Source: Leucogyrophana mollusca | Taxonomy: Eukaryota > Basidiomycota > Agaricomycetes > Boletales | Direction of reading: 5' to 3' | Length of the DNA stretch: 64,000 nt | Assembly: GCA_021014945.1 (NCBI GenBank) | Contig: MU266328.1 | Location: forward strand, 434,001 to 498,000 | Shown here: piece by piece, positions 12,107 through 23,205 of the stretch | How the letters are laid out: every line of letters starts with the position of its first letter | How positions within the stretch are numbered: position 1 is the first letter of the stretch | Program-made: the position numbers and the translations under genes | The notes under the pieces: generated by a model | What the model was told of the DNA's origin: nothing | Database searches by the model: none | What the model saw: only the letters and a program-made list of their open reading frames with translations

Positions 12107-13956
12107 ATGGTACCTATCGGTCCATCTCCCCAACCCCAGGCTGCATCATCATCCACCGCACTTTGGGCAACAGGTATGCCGTGCTTCAAACATCGGACTA
12201 CCCATCATTCAGTATTCATTGCATCAATAGCTTCAAAAGAGTGGGTAATTCCAGCTAAGCCGAAACCCGGTCGGAAGCCAAAGAAGGAATCCTCAGTCGG
12301 GCCTCCTGCCCAAGGCTCCAATGAAGACGAGGTTCGTTACATTGTAGATTTTACGAAATGTACGGAGAGTAACTCAAGATCCTTATAGGACGGCGAATCG
12401 ACTGGACGTCGTGTCCAGAACAGGTTAGTGGCAAGCGTCATTTTACTTTACTCCTGTCAGCCAACCATTTTGCTCCCCGTAGAGCCGCCCAACGAGCCTT
12501 CCGGGAGCGCAAACAGACCCAGCTGGCCGAGCTCCAGGCTCGACTTCAACTTTACGAACAAGGGGAGATAGAGCGTAACATAGCGCTTCAAAATGTTGCA
12601 AAAAAGATGAAGGAGGAGAACGAGGAGCTCAGAAAGGAGAATCAAATCCTCAAGGAGAGGGTTGCGAGACTTGAACAAGAGAGGGATGCGCAGGCGGGGG
12701 CTGATAGGAAGAAGGCGAGGGAAAGGATGCCAATCCTGTCTCCCCGGGGTTCCCCAGAACGATCCGGTCGGAAGAGGGCAAGGGTTTCCACAGAACCGCC
12801 AGGTTCCGTGCCAGGCCTTTCTTTCCATTCGTATACTTCATCAGCATCTCCCATGGATCCGTCTCCAAACGACGACACTTCAACGGGCGGCTATTCCCCT
12901 GCAACTCTTGATTCGCACTCTCGACGTTCAGCCTTCCCCACGCCTCCTCCTCCCATGCTCACCTTCCAATCAGAACCAACTAATCCGGACCCTCCAGATA
13001 CTCTGGATTACCGATGCATGCTCTGTACTCCTGAAGTTCCTTGCGTTTGCAGAGAGATGGCCATGCAGGATGTGGTGAGCGAGGGCATGAGCGTCTCTGA
13101 CTCGAATCACCTCCATGAGCAAGAGGCTCTCGCTCAGGAGTCCATGTCGAATAACATGGATCAGCCCATGCAATTCGGACATACCCCGTCCTCTCATGGC
13201 ACCATCCTGGATAATCTTCCAGCTTATCAGGCTCCGGTTCCTATTCGTCGGCGGGCGCCCGGACCCAGTTTAAACCCTGTCTTTGCTGTGTCACCGCTTC
13301 CTCCACCTCCCCCCGTCAGCTGCTCCGGAGACCCCGCCAATTGCATGGCCTGTGCCGACGACTCTTTCGGACAGGCATTTTGCCAAGCGATAGGTCACTC
13401 CGTCGCTTCCTCGTCCCCGTGTGTTGATTGCCCCCGTCGAACCAACCAAACTGACCAGATTGTTGTGGGCGGCTGCTGTGGCGATATCAGCAAGTGCGGG
13501 TCCTGTGGAATCGCACCCATGATCCCCTCTTCCAACCCACCGCGAAGCCCCGAAACCATACCAACCGATGACGCCTGGCGCCAGCTCAAGTCACACCCGA
13601 ATGTGGCTTTTGCGGATTTATCCCTCTTGGCCGAGGTTGTTGCTCGCCGCTCGAAATGCGCAGGTTCCCGAGTGGTGGTCTCACCGGCACCAGGGTCCAT
13701 CACGCCGGAACGCACAGCGTCTCTCCATACGGATAGGCCCTCTCATGCCCCAAGAGATATGACAACGGACACTGTTATGCTGACAGATCCTCACGAGAAT
13801 TGGAGGCAAAGAGCTGGGCGCTCGCCGCCACCAAGGCTTGTACCTCAAGAAATCCTGATTGAATGTGGGCGGCGATGGATGCGTGAGGTCAACGCGGATG
13901 GCGTGAGGGAAGCAATGCGTCTATTGGACGCGAAATTTGCACATACTCGCCCATAG
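12107..13956 (+). CDS. hapX: HapX-type iron-responsive bZIP transcription factor
   Basis: Regulator of iron starvation and iron excess that works with the CCAAT-binding complex. Exons are 12107-12173, 12231-12331, 12389-12423 and 12483-13956, giving 558 residues. The order of parts is diagnostic. A Hap4-like CBC-binding motif KEWVIPAKPKPGRKPKK lies near residues 24-40. A bZIP follows at about 60-125: the basic region is RRVQNRAAQRAFRERK, and the zipper coil runs through LAELQARLQLYEQ and KEENEELRKENQILKERV. Then come separate cysteine-rich clusters: CMLCTPEVPCVC near residue 247, CSGDPANCMACADDSFGQAFC near 348, and CVDCP...CCGDISKCGSC near 380-410. In ascomycete HapX such clusters sense iron-sulfur clusters. 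The rest is proline/serine-rich. It converges on the PPR gene, with stop codons only 174 bp apart. A Yap1-like oxidative-stress factor is the alternative, but the Hap4 motif argues for HapX. Confidence 0.9.
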
Positions 13957-14130
13957 GATACTGTCACCACTTCCCTATTCCCCGTAACGTATACCCAGAG
14001 TCTCAGCATCAGATACTCGTCGATATGCTGTCGCATCCCCAGCTGCACATTGTAATCTAATGTAACATAAAGCATGTATATGTGATCTCTCGCCCATCAT
14101 TAAACGACAGCTACCTTCGGCTATGCGCTA

Positions 14131-16683
14131 CTACAATGTTGCAGCAGTCTCGCAGTGCCCATCCCTCTCCCTCTCCTTCTCCACCCACGTCTTCTGACGC
14201 TCCCAAGCTCGGAGCACCCCAAGTAATTTCCATCGGAGTAGCCTCTTCTCTTGCTTGGACAACTTCTTATTGCTGTATGTACGGTTTTCGGGGTACGAGC
14301 GAAAAACTCTAGCTAGTGTCTCCAAGGGGGCGACTGCTAGCTCTTCTGGAAACGGCCTTATTTGAGACCAAAGTGCGACGAGCGTGCGTTTGGCGACGTT
14401 GTAAGCTCCAACCGCGAAGTAAGCATGTGCAACTGCATCGATGGCTGGGACGTCCGGGGTGATGCCAGCGGAGATCATCCTCTGAAATGTCCGCATTGCA
14501 TTGTCAGGATCTCCCTGCCGACCATGCCCAGCGATGATAATCGTGTACATGACCACGTTTGGCTCAAGGCCGGCTTGCTTTGCGGCCTGCATGACGTCCT
14601 CTGCGCTCTGCAAGTCGCCTTGTTTCGCATATCCATCCATAAGTGCCGTGTAGTGGAATATGGTCGGGTGCATCCCTTGCGCCACCATGCGTCTAAAAAC
14701 GTCCTTCGCGGTGACTAGTTCTGACTTGGAAACGGCTTCGTGTCGCATTCGTAGGGCGATGGTTCTCCGGTCACTTTTGATGTTGCGACGGGACAACGAT
14801 CGGACAATCGGCCGCAGCCATGAGTCGTATCTGAGGCGACGGGGTGCTCGAAGGCCGGCGGTGGGTTCGAAGGTTGTTCTGGTAAAAGAGACGCGGCCTT
14901 CTGGGAAAAGTGAAAGGTCCTGTCGCTTTGAAGAATATTTAGCAGCCGTAACATCCCATCCACTTCCATATATAAGAAATTTCTCCCTCCGCATGATGGA
15001 CCGCAGAATTATATGGATGTGTTGGAGAGTGGGAGAGAGTGTGTGTGATGTAAGATACCGAAGGAGTCGAATTAATTCGCGGGGACGCGCGCACTCTGCT
15101 CTGTCCAGGTAGTCCATGAGGATTTGAACCGTAACCTCGTCCGGTCTAATCCCGTTCAGGCACATGGCGCGTAAGACAACCCGAGCACCAGGAAGGCCGC
15201 GAATTCTTAGAATGCCATCCATCAACACATTAAAGTGCTCCGCTGTCAATTGTATTCCCTCGGTCTCCAGCGGTAACGCATGTTGTTGCGGCACACGTAG
15301 CGACGAGGGGAGGTAGTGTGCTGTGGTATCAGAATGGCACATCTGTGCCACAAGATTCACCGCAGCGCCCTCGTGACCAGTGAAGCAGTACGCGCGTATC
15401 AATGCAGCGGCGATTCCATGATCTGGTTTGACCCCAGCTACTTTCATCCGGTTCAGTGTCACCAGTACGCCGTGCAGATCGCGTTGTTTGGCCATATAAT
15501 TCATGAGCATCGTGTAAGTTGCAGCGTCAGGACGCACATAGGATACTTGAGTACTGCGGGTGGATTGTTGGGGATTTAGTACAGAAGAAGACGAATGGTT
15601 GTCGATGTCGATGGTTACACTTTCTCCGGGTTTTGGAGGACGACTCGCCTGGCCGAAAGCTTTCAGAAAACGAGAGGCGCCATGCCGATCGTTGGCATCT
15701 AGGAACTGTTGTATGATGCTGTTGAGGACAGCAGTGGACGCGCGGCCGTCGACGTCGTGCAATGCGTTGAAGGCCCGCATTTGAACTTCGGGGTCCAGAC
15801 CCAAAGAACGATAGGCCGAAACGATGACAGCGTGAGTCGATGCATCTACCGGAAACCCTGCTCCGGCCATCCTCTCCATCGCATCCTTGGCAAGGTTTAA
15901 GTCTCGATTGAGGAGGTAGCCGGAAAGCAGGATATGAAAAGTTCTCCTCGTAGGATGGAGGTTTTCGTGTGCAAATTCTTCTAGCGTATCGCGTAGCTGG
16001 TCGTATCGACGACATTCCGCAAAGGCCCGCGCCTTCCAATTCAGCATGCGGATGGAAGTACGTCCGCATTGGTGTTTTCCAAGGGAAACTAGAGCTGGAA
16101 TGTCTGCCCAACGTTTTCCTTGCGCTAGCTGATGAGCAACAGATTCGTAGTGACTGGGTTTGAAGCGGCAGCCAAGCTTGTGAGCAACAGTCAAAACTTG
16201 GTGGGCCCGCTGAGGGCACTGGGTCAATGCCATGTCTTCTGCCAGTTTCCTGGCTGTTTCTCTGTTTGAGAAATAGCCAAAGAGTATGGGAGAGTTGGTA
16301 ATCTGTCTCAATCCTTCTTGCACGGCATCGTTCATCTCTGGCGACGGAAATGCGTCGATGGCGTCGACGAGTTCTGGCGGGTATTGTGTCCGGATCAAAG
16401 TCCCCGAAGACTTGCACCCTTTTCCAATGTGGGTCCGGTTCTCCCGCGGTGAAATATTGCGTGTAGAGCCACTGGATGCATGTGGAACGGTATTGCCATG
16501 GACAGAACTGACCTGGCGATGACTGTGAGCATGAGAAACGCCGGCAGCTTGGCAAGGGCATGACGTCCGGAAGGAATGATGGTGGACAGAATGGAGTGAT
16601 AGGACAGGTTCGTGGCGCCCAGCGGGAATCAACGGGGCTTGTTTGATATGCTGGCTGCATACACGGCCGACTCCCCTTAGCAT
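14131..16683 (-). CDS. Mitochondrial pentatricopeptide repeat (PPR) protein
   Basis: Intron-free frame of 850 residues, unusual among its heavily spliced neighbours. The N-terminus (MLRGVGRVCSQHIKQAP) is basic and lacks acidic residues, which suggests mitochondrial import. Helical PPR motifs of about 35 residues recur. They include TFHILLSGYLLNRDLNLAKD, YTMLMNYMAKQRDLHGVLVT, VTVQILMDYLDRAECARPRE, HYTALMDGYAKQGDLQSAED, and YTIIIAGHGRQGDPDNAMR followed by the classic AGITPD end. PPR proteins bind organellar RNA sequence-specifically and act in processing, stability or translation of mitochondrial transcripts; the target here cannot be read from sequence. A second, 453-codon frame on the same strand overlaps its 5' half and is treated as a shadow. 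The C-terminus (WERQKTWVEKERERDGH) is basic and charged. Confidence 0.85.
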   Translation of the reverse strand: MLRGVGRVCSQHIKQAPLIPAGRHEPVLSLHSVHHHSFRTSCPCQAAGVSHAHSHRQVSSVHGNTVPHASSGSTRNISPRENRTHIGKGCKSSGTLIRTQYPPELVDAIDAFPSPEMNDAVQEGLRQITNSPILFGYFSNRETARKLAEDMALTQCPQRAHQVLTVAHKLGCRFKPSHYESVAHQLAQGKRWADIPALVSLGKHQCGRTSIRMLNWKARAFAECRRYDQLRDTLEEFAHENLHPTRRTFHILLSGYLLNRDLNLAKDAMERMAGAGFPVDASTHAVIVSAYRSLGLDPEVQMRAFNALHDVDGRASTAVLNSIIQQFLDANDRHGASRFLKAFGQASRPPKPGESVTIDIDNHSSSSVLNPQQSTRSTQVSYVRPDAATYTMLMNYMAKQRDLHGVLVTLNRMKVAGVKPDHGIAAALIRAYCFTGHEGAAVNLVAQMCHSDTTAHYLPSSLRVPQQHALPLETEGIQLTAEHFNVLMDGILRIRGLPGARVVLRAMCLNGIRPDEVTVQILMDYLDRAECARPRELIRLLRYLTSHTLSPTLQHIHIILRSIMRREKFLIYGSGWDVTAAKYSSKRQDLSLFPEGRVSFTRTTFEPTAGLRAPRRLRYDSWLRPIVRSLSRRNIKSDRRTIALRMRHEAVSKSELVTAKDVFRRMVAQGMHPTIFHYTALMDGYAKQGDLQSAEDVMQAAKQAGLEPNVVMYTIIIAGHGRQGDPDNAMRTFQRMISAGITPDVPAIDAVAHAYFAVGAYNVAKRTLVALWSQIRPFPEELAVAPLETLARVFRSYPENRTYSNKKLSKQEKRLLRWKLLGVLRAWERQKTWVEKERERDGHCETAATL

Positions 16684-19299
16684 GGACAGCCAGAATGGTG
16701 GAGGCTGTTATGTCCAACCACCGTGGCTGATGGAGGTAAGCGGCACAAAGAAAGAAAAAACGTTGACAGTCAGTCAACGACAAGTCTTTGACCATAATAA
16801 TAAGCAAACTTCTTACAGCTGCCACAGTCTGCGGTATGACAGGACTTTTGATAGTGACCTGCGTGCTGCGTTGTTGGTAAAAGGTCAACAGCTCAAAGAG
16901 GTGCCGGCAGTTTCCGAACCATTATGCGCCAGCAACCATCACTTGTTAACTGCAGTGGCCTAATCATCATTTCAGCTTGGCAAGTGTCGCCTGCGGGGGA
17001 CAGAAACGCGAGTAATTCTCGACCACATTATTCCCTCTTGCAGAACTCATCGCCTTACTGCAAGAATCGCGATCAGGCGTCAGCAAAGGATTTGACGCCT
17101 GCCCCATTGGCTCCTTGTCGTTATCACGACTGCCAGTCTGACTCTTTGTACCACGTAAATCGAAATCTCGGGGGAATTGATTGTTTGGCGGAAACACTCA
17201 TGATTAGGCCGCTTTTGAAAAGAGACGCACATGGCTGTTCTGTAACCTCCGACCGAAACTGATCGGCAAGTCTACCGTTAAATTTCTGAAACTATCAAGC
17301 AAAGCGGCAGTATGGTCGCTTCACGACCTCTTCCGAACCGGTGTTATAATTGTGGTGCTTGGTGTGCGCCTGTATAACCGCCAAACCACGGACACTAGAA
17401 CGCCCCGCTGTCCATCCGCCGGGGGCGGCCTTTAATTGAGATAAAAGTTGTGTTGTCGGCGTCTCCTGGCCACGGGCCACCAAACTGTTGCCCCATGGCC
17501 GACGGAAGGTGGGCTGTGGAGACGATTTGCAAGATTATGGCACACGGTGTGCCACTGGCCACACGGAACCACAAGCTGTCCCCACCTTTTTTTTTATCGT
17601 GGTGGCAGACAGTATACCCAAGCGAGTGTCCTGGAATGTGGAGAACTTGATCTTACGTGAGGGAGAGGTACACAAGTTCAGGAGCTCTATTCTGAGCGTC
17701 CACGGTACGACCCTTAGGCCTGGACGGAATAAGCATTGTGTGATAGGCACCAAATGGTGAAGGTTGATGAAAGAGTGAAGAAACACCAGGATGGCGATGA
17801 TGCTCAGGTGACGGTAGCGGACAGAAACGCTCCGAGTCCAGTCCAGTTTTTCTTGCCCTGAGTTTAATCTTTGACCTTGTACCTGTGCTGCCATGCATGT
17901 GATCATCTGGGCACCCAGAAGAGAAGTGGTTCAGGTACAACAGACCCAGGCGTACTGCAAGTCGAGGGGAAGTTCGCAAGAAATAGTGGACACCAAGTCA
18001 AACTCACTTTACTCCAGATATTGACGACTAATGCGCGATCTGGCACGAGGAGAGGCAAGAAATTCCTTCATAGGTCATCCGTAAAGTACATTGGAATGTT
18101 CCCCCGAATATAACTCAAATCGAGAAAAAAGCGAGGCAAATGGAGGACAGAAGTGTGGGACAGCCACAGCGCCGTTACATATGACAGACTGCGCCCTGAC
18201 GAACGACGAAAATCGCGGCACTCTCCCATTCTCCCGAAGCTTTTCAGACAACAAAACTATTTTTCAGTGGCCTCGACGCCGCAGTGCTCGCATTATGGCC
18301 GCGTGAGGTACAGGCCGCGGTTCTTCGGCCAGGTTGAGGACCACTCTCGCCCTGTGGTGGCGTGCATCCTACGCCTCGAGGCGAATTCTAAGAATGTGCA
18401 CTTATCTGGAGGTGGACTCCTTCCGGCTCCGAGAATTTCGCCCAAAAAACATTCCGTTACGACCAGTGTTTCGTCCCCCCCTCAGCGTGGGCGCAACAGT
18501 CCACCTATCGCGACTCGTTTGGGGATGCAGACACCTTGCTCGCGGAAAGTCGCGGAACAAGGCAGTCTTAATAGTCGCTTCAGGCTTAGTATGCTTCAAA
18601 CGGAAAAGTTATCTCTCAAGGCTGTAACGGCCGTTTAACGACGATGGGCAGTGCCAATGATGGTAAGAATACATGGCAGCCAGTAATCATTCATCTATTC
18701 TGATAGACGCTCTCACTCTTAGAGATGCACGCATCACGTGACCCTCATTGACCCAGCCTCGTTGTGTTGTCACCTCCCGTGCTTAACGGAAGTTGTTCAC
18801 TTGGTAAGTCGCATCTCTCCGATGCGGTTGTTGTATTCATCAGAGGCGCTGACACCGTGGTGTTGCCTTTAGATCATTTGTTCACCTCTGCGTCTATATC
18901 CAGCAGTGCATAGTGCCTTTGGGTCAGTCCCGAGGTCTGACGCGGCGATCTCAGTCGGCCGTGGCGTTCTCACCAGGTCGGCTTGCCTAAACTTGGACCT
19001 CTAATCGAGCTCGCTTAGCTCCATCCTTATCTGGCGGCCAAGTTTTCATTCTGTCACTCAATTGCCAAACAGTTTGCACTGCGTGCCTTCATATGTTTCA
19101 AATCTCTGTCCGCAACGCCGTGACCGTGGCTATTCGAGGATCGAGAAAGCCTAACAACGTCTCTTCCCGTTAACCGCATCCGTCATCAAGTCCGTTCCGG
19201 AACGCTCTGACTCGAGGCTCGGAGATTTGTACAGCATGCATATAAAGGTGGCCACTTCTTCATCTTGCTGTGTTCAACCTACCTTTCCTATCTCAACTA
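16684..19299. other. 2.6-kb region with no recognisable gene
   Basis: This is the longest stretch without a supported gene. It lies between the divergent PPR and ANL genes. Frames up to 161 codons occur (for example 18153-18638) but have no family motif, odd composition and no plausible splice continuation. It contains one CACGTG at 18735-18740 and a TATA-like TATAAAGG at 19241-19248. It may hold promoters, a non-coding RNA or a decayed gene; I cannot tell which. Confidence 0.5.
19241..19248 (+). promoter_or_regulatory. TATA-like element before ANL gene
   Basis: TATAAAGG lies 59 bp upstream of the ANL gene start codon at 19300, a spacing that would give a short 5' UTR. It is a consensus match only. 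Confidence 0.3.
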
Positions 19300-21178
19300 A
19301 TGCTCTCTTTCTCGTCTCATCTTACAGTCCTATCGCAGAGTGCTTCTCTCTACTCTTCCGCACCTGTGTTCCGAGTCCCCCGATCAGATCCCTCCACATC
19401 CCAAGTGCAAGATTGGTTCTCAATAACATATCGTCAGTTCAAGCACGACGTCGAACTCACCGCGCGCTACTGGAGAAGAGTTCTCAGAGGCGATGGCGTC
19501 TCAGAAGGTTCAGTCGTTGGCTTGTGGTACGTTCTGCAATCTTTTTGCAGATATAATCGCTAAACTGATACATTGAAGGCTCGGGGGCATGACTTACCAA
19601 GATGTTCTCCATATTTATGGTCTCTCAAGAGCTGGATATATCCCCCAGCTGTTCAGCATACGACTGCCTAACCCTGTCGTGGTCCTCGAGTTACTGCAGA
19701 AGGCGGACGCGAAGGCGTTGATATTTGACTCGAGCTTTCAGTCAATTATCTCACAATTCCCTCTACCCACACATCTCGCTGGAAACTTGGAAGACATGGA
19801 GGTATCAAGTGAACCTTTACCGCCCATGCCCGCCGTCAATGACGGCGGCCGGACTGCTTTCGTGTTTCACACGAGCGGATCGACCTCAGGAAGCCCCAAG
19901 CTTGTCCCGTGCAGTTATAGGTGGCTTGATTCAATCGTCACAAAAGCCAGGACTGTTAGCGCGCCTCTTGATAAGCAACGGCAAGACGTCAGTGTTTGGA
20001 TGTAAGCTGTTTTCCCATCTCCCTCCTGCCAACAGCTAATTGTTGAACAGGGGAAGTATGTGCCACATCGCACAGACCTTCAGTGAGTAGCTGCGCTCGA
20101 TGTGGTGTTTTCATATACTGATTGTACTCGCAGTGCTCATCGGTGCCCTTCAGCACGGCTCTTGTGTCATACAACCGACCAAAATCGCATTCTCTTCTCA
20201 AGAACTGGTAGACATGATTCACAGGTGTCATCTCAATCGCCTGAACCAGTTTTCTACTTTCTTGTCTACACATCTCCGAAACTCTCGGGAGGACCCCAAG
20301 CTCCTTGGTCTTCTTCAAAGTCTAGACCAAATTCTCTTCACTGGTCTGCCTTTAGGACGCGAAGATGAAGATTGGGCATATCGTAACGGCTTGAAGCTAA
20401 GGGTCAGTTCCCTTCGCCTAAACGTATCTTAGCCTGGACTTATCAATACATCCCAGAATCTGTTTGGTAGCACTGAGTGTGGGGCTACGTTGATTTCCGT
20501 CGGAGGTAGTGGACGCGATGCCCCTCTTCTGCGCCCAATACCTGGTGTTTCCTACGGGTTCTTCCCCATCGATTCGGCCGCGCAAACCGAGAACCACCAG
20601 TCTTCCTCACGTTTACTAGAACTCGTGATTCTCTCCGAGTCGGGTGATTGCCCTGCCCCAGCGCTGCGCAGCAGTGATGGTCACTTCCACACCGGTGACC
20701 TATTCCAAGAAATTACTTCGGGGTCATTCGTGTTCCGGGGTCGTAACGATGATTGGATCAAAAGCGAGAACAGCCTTCGTTGTGATACCAAGTGAGTTTA
20801 CCTATCGACGTCACGCAATCTCGGGATAGATCGCTTAACGAGTTTCCCAGAGCAATCGAAGACAATGTTCGTGCAACCTGTGGACATCTCATTGAAGAAT
20901 GCATTGTCGTCGGATCGGGTAGACCTTCACCTGCTCTATTCATCGAGCCTGTCGCTGGTGTGGATCATGACAAGCTGAAGAGAGAAATCATCCGGAAGAC
21001 ACGTCCTTTCCATGCCAGGCGCTACCTCCACGAGCGGATAACTTCGCCTGATCTTATCGTCATCGTGCCTCCTAAGTCGCTGCCAAGGACAGCGACGAAG
21101 GGGAATGTTCGACGTGGGGCAGTGGAAGAGGCTTACAGGTCGGAGCTGGACAGGCTATATCGTGCTGTGCACCAATAA
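19300..21178 (+). CDS. Adenylate-forming (ANL superfamily) AMP-binding enzyme
   Basis: Stand-alone member of the acyl-CoA synthetase/NRPS adenylation superfamily, which activates a carboxylate as an acyl-AMP. Exons are 19300-19526, 19579-20001, 20051-20082, 20134-20402, 20457-20791 and 20851-21178, giving 537 residues. The signature P-loop A3 is FVFHTSGSTSGSPKLVP, A5 is NLFGSTECGA, and A7 is HFHTGDLF. The hinge A8 reads RGRNDDWIKSENSLRCDTKA, and near the end PPKSLPRTATKGNVRRGAV contains the expected A10 lysine. The protein stops right after the C-terminal lid, with no carrier, reductase or condensation domain. No biosynthetic partners sit nearby: neighbours are a PPR gene 2.6 kb away and convergent XRCC2. 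I chose the ATG at 19300 because MLSFSSHLTVLSQSASLYSS reads as the usual family N-terminus and nothing upstream splices in. Substrate is unknown. Confidence 0.86.
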
Positions 21179-21651
21179 AGCCAGAGGACACTTACCCACA
21201 TGGAGGACCACTATCATTCACTAATTTATCACTGTAGGAATTATTCGAACAGTATTTTAATACTATTATATAACTTCGTTCATACGTACACTAGTAATGT
21301 CTATAATACCACCCATAGTTACCCTCTTCCCGGTGTCACTGTAGCACGTATGGTGTACTGTAATCCACTCCCACCAGATACTTCAAATCTTGCTGCCTTT
21401 GCATCTCCAGTTTTTCCGATGATGAGATTGGTTGCAAACTGCACAGCACACGGCAACCTATCTGAACTAACATCTCCATGTCACTACGCACAGCAAAAGA
21501 TCCTGCTAACGTACGAGTCAAGTGTAGAGACCGGATTGCTACTTTCAGGATCCTTGTTAGGATACTAGGTGGCTGTGCAGATGTCTCCATTATGACTTGT
21601 AGGGGCAACTAGGGCCGAACGATTGCGTGTTGGCCGCCGTAGACTGCGGGT
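21179..21651. other. Intergenic, convergent 3' ends
   Basis: This 473-bp, AT-richer gap lies between the stop codons of the ANL gene and XRCC2. I see no gene in it; it should hold both 3' UTRs. Confidence 0.6.
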
Positions 21652-22830
21652 TCAGCTCGTTGGCTGCGGGTCTTGCATAGATACGTTGTCACTCCCAATG
21701 CGGAAAGTAAACCTGCAATTCTCTGAACTGCCGCACGTCTGCACAAAAGCCAATATTCCGCCGTTTTCCGCTGCCTTCCCCCTGTGCTGCTCTTCTTGTT
21801 CTTGCGCTTCAGATATAGATATTTCACACGGGAAAGGTGGGATGGAAACGGACGGCAACGTGATGTGGTGGGTGAGAGGAAGAGGAGATGAATTGTCAGT
21901 GATGGCGAGAGAATGATCAGGGATTCTCGACAAGGCTGGAAATGGATGCAGATGTTGTCTGAAATGTGGCGCGTCCGAGCTCATAGGTGTTCTTGTGACA
22001 GCATTGAGTCCCCAGTTTGTCATTACAACGATAGGGCTATGGGAGATACGAAATTTCCGAATAGCCGTCAAGACATGTTGGAGGGGGGTATTTGGGGCTG
22101 GTTCTCTTTTCTGCCCGCCGTGGGGGGCGACGATGTGTGATTGTTCCGTAGTGAAGCGGTCAGACCAGTAAAATGTGCTGATAGAATCGACCGCAAGCAG
22201 ACCAATCTCCTCCTTTGGAATATGTGCATTGTGGTAGGACGCAAGATGGACGATGCTAGAGGCAAGTTGCAGAGATGACGTCGGGCGGAACACATGTAAT
22301 CTCAACAGGGATTCGTCAACCAATGTCGATATCTCATCCAGGGATGCCATTGGAGACAGTGACGAGAAGCGGGTATGGAGGAGTTGGCGAACTCGTAGCA
22401 CGCTGAAAGAAGAGTCGGTGTCGAAGACAGTTGCCGCCAGTCCTAATCCGCCCAGGCCGACGGACATATAGGCAGGAGGAGTGATGCAGATCATCACCAT
22501 GTGGTAGAGCAGATGCGTCTTCCCGGACGAGGAGGGGCCTTGTATTTCCAGTACGTCGCCGCGACTCAAAGATAGCATGGCAGGAGGATGGAATGACCCA
22601 TGTGAGAAGCGAGAGTCGTCCTGTGCTGGTATGTTTATACATCCAGGCGGTGAAGCTGAAACTAAGAGTGAGGCGCGGGCGCGAAGCCTAAAGGATACAG
22701 TTCATTACTGAGAGTTCTGACAGATGACAGAAGCTGCTGAAGCGTGAGCGACAGCCGGTGAGATCGAAGTGGAACAAATCCTCACAGTTTGAAGGGACTC
22801 GGAGTGTACATCATCCAAGATACCGGTCAT
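21652..22830 (-). CDS. XRCC2: XRCC2-type RAD51 paralogue (DNA repair)
   Basis: RecA-fold ATPase paralogue that assists RAD51 filament formation in homologous recombination. I read three exons, 22830-22786, 22736-22709 and 22655-21652, giving 358 residues. The two short 5' exons (MTGILDDVHSESLQT and QLLSSVRTL) were added because the long frame has no start codon in its upstream extension, while these splice in phase. The Walker A is LEIQGPSSSGKTHLLYH and the Walker B is EIGLLAVDSIS. The block LAATVFDTDSSFSVLRVRQL matches XRCC2's ...LFIDTDYHFDMLRL-type segment. There is no N-terminal helix-hairpin domain of the RAD51 or RAD57 kind, which fits XRCC2. The C-terminal 80 residues are low-complexity. 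The gene is divergent from the coiled-coil gene at 23206 across 375 bp. DMC1/RAD55-type relatives are less likely. Confidence 0.8.
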
Positions 22831-23205
22831 CTCGCTGTGGAACGAGACAATGAACAGGGAGGGGATTGTTTATCGAATGTACGCACCGCGGGGCGAGCTT
22901 GGTCGTAAAGGTCAACGGTACCGTAAACAATGTTGCCACATTATAACGTTCCTACTGACCTGCCTGTTTGGGACGGTTTATTCCGCATAAGGAGATTTCA
23001 CATGGCAGGGTGGGACCGGTCACTGCATCAAAGAGAAATCAAGCTCATCGCAACCACACATTACGCGCGCGTCGTGGCCTTCACGTTTTAACAGGCTCTC
23101 TTTTTCTTTCCATATGCGTTGGTAAAACGCTGCATTCAAGTTCTTCAACTTTGTATATCGTGAATTAACCTATCAAGCCCAAGCACATACACAGTACTTA
23201 AAGTT
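22831..23205. other. Divergent promoter region
   Basis: This 375-bp gap separates the start codons of XRCC2 (left) and the coiled-coil gene (right). No distinct motif or gene was recognised. Confidence 0.55.

Noticed and set aside
17535..17906. 123-codon minus-strand frame with hydrophobic stretch
   Set aside because: One short hydrophobic run only; nothing conserved was recognised and there is no start context or neighbouring exons.
18153..18638. 161-codon plus-strand frame in the 2.6-kb gap
   Set aside because: It is arginine- and serine-rich with no domain, no plausible splice partners and overlapping frames of similar quality.
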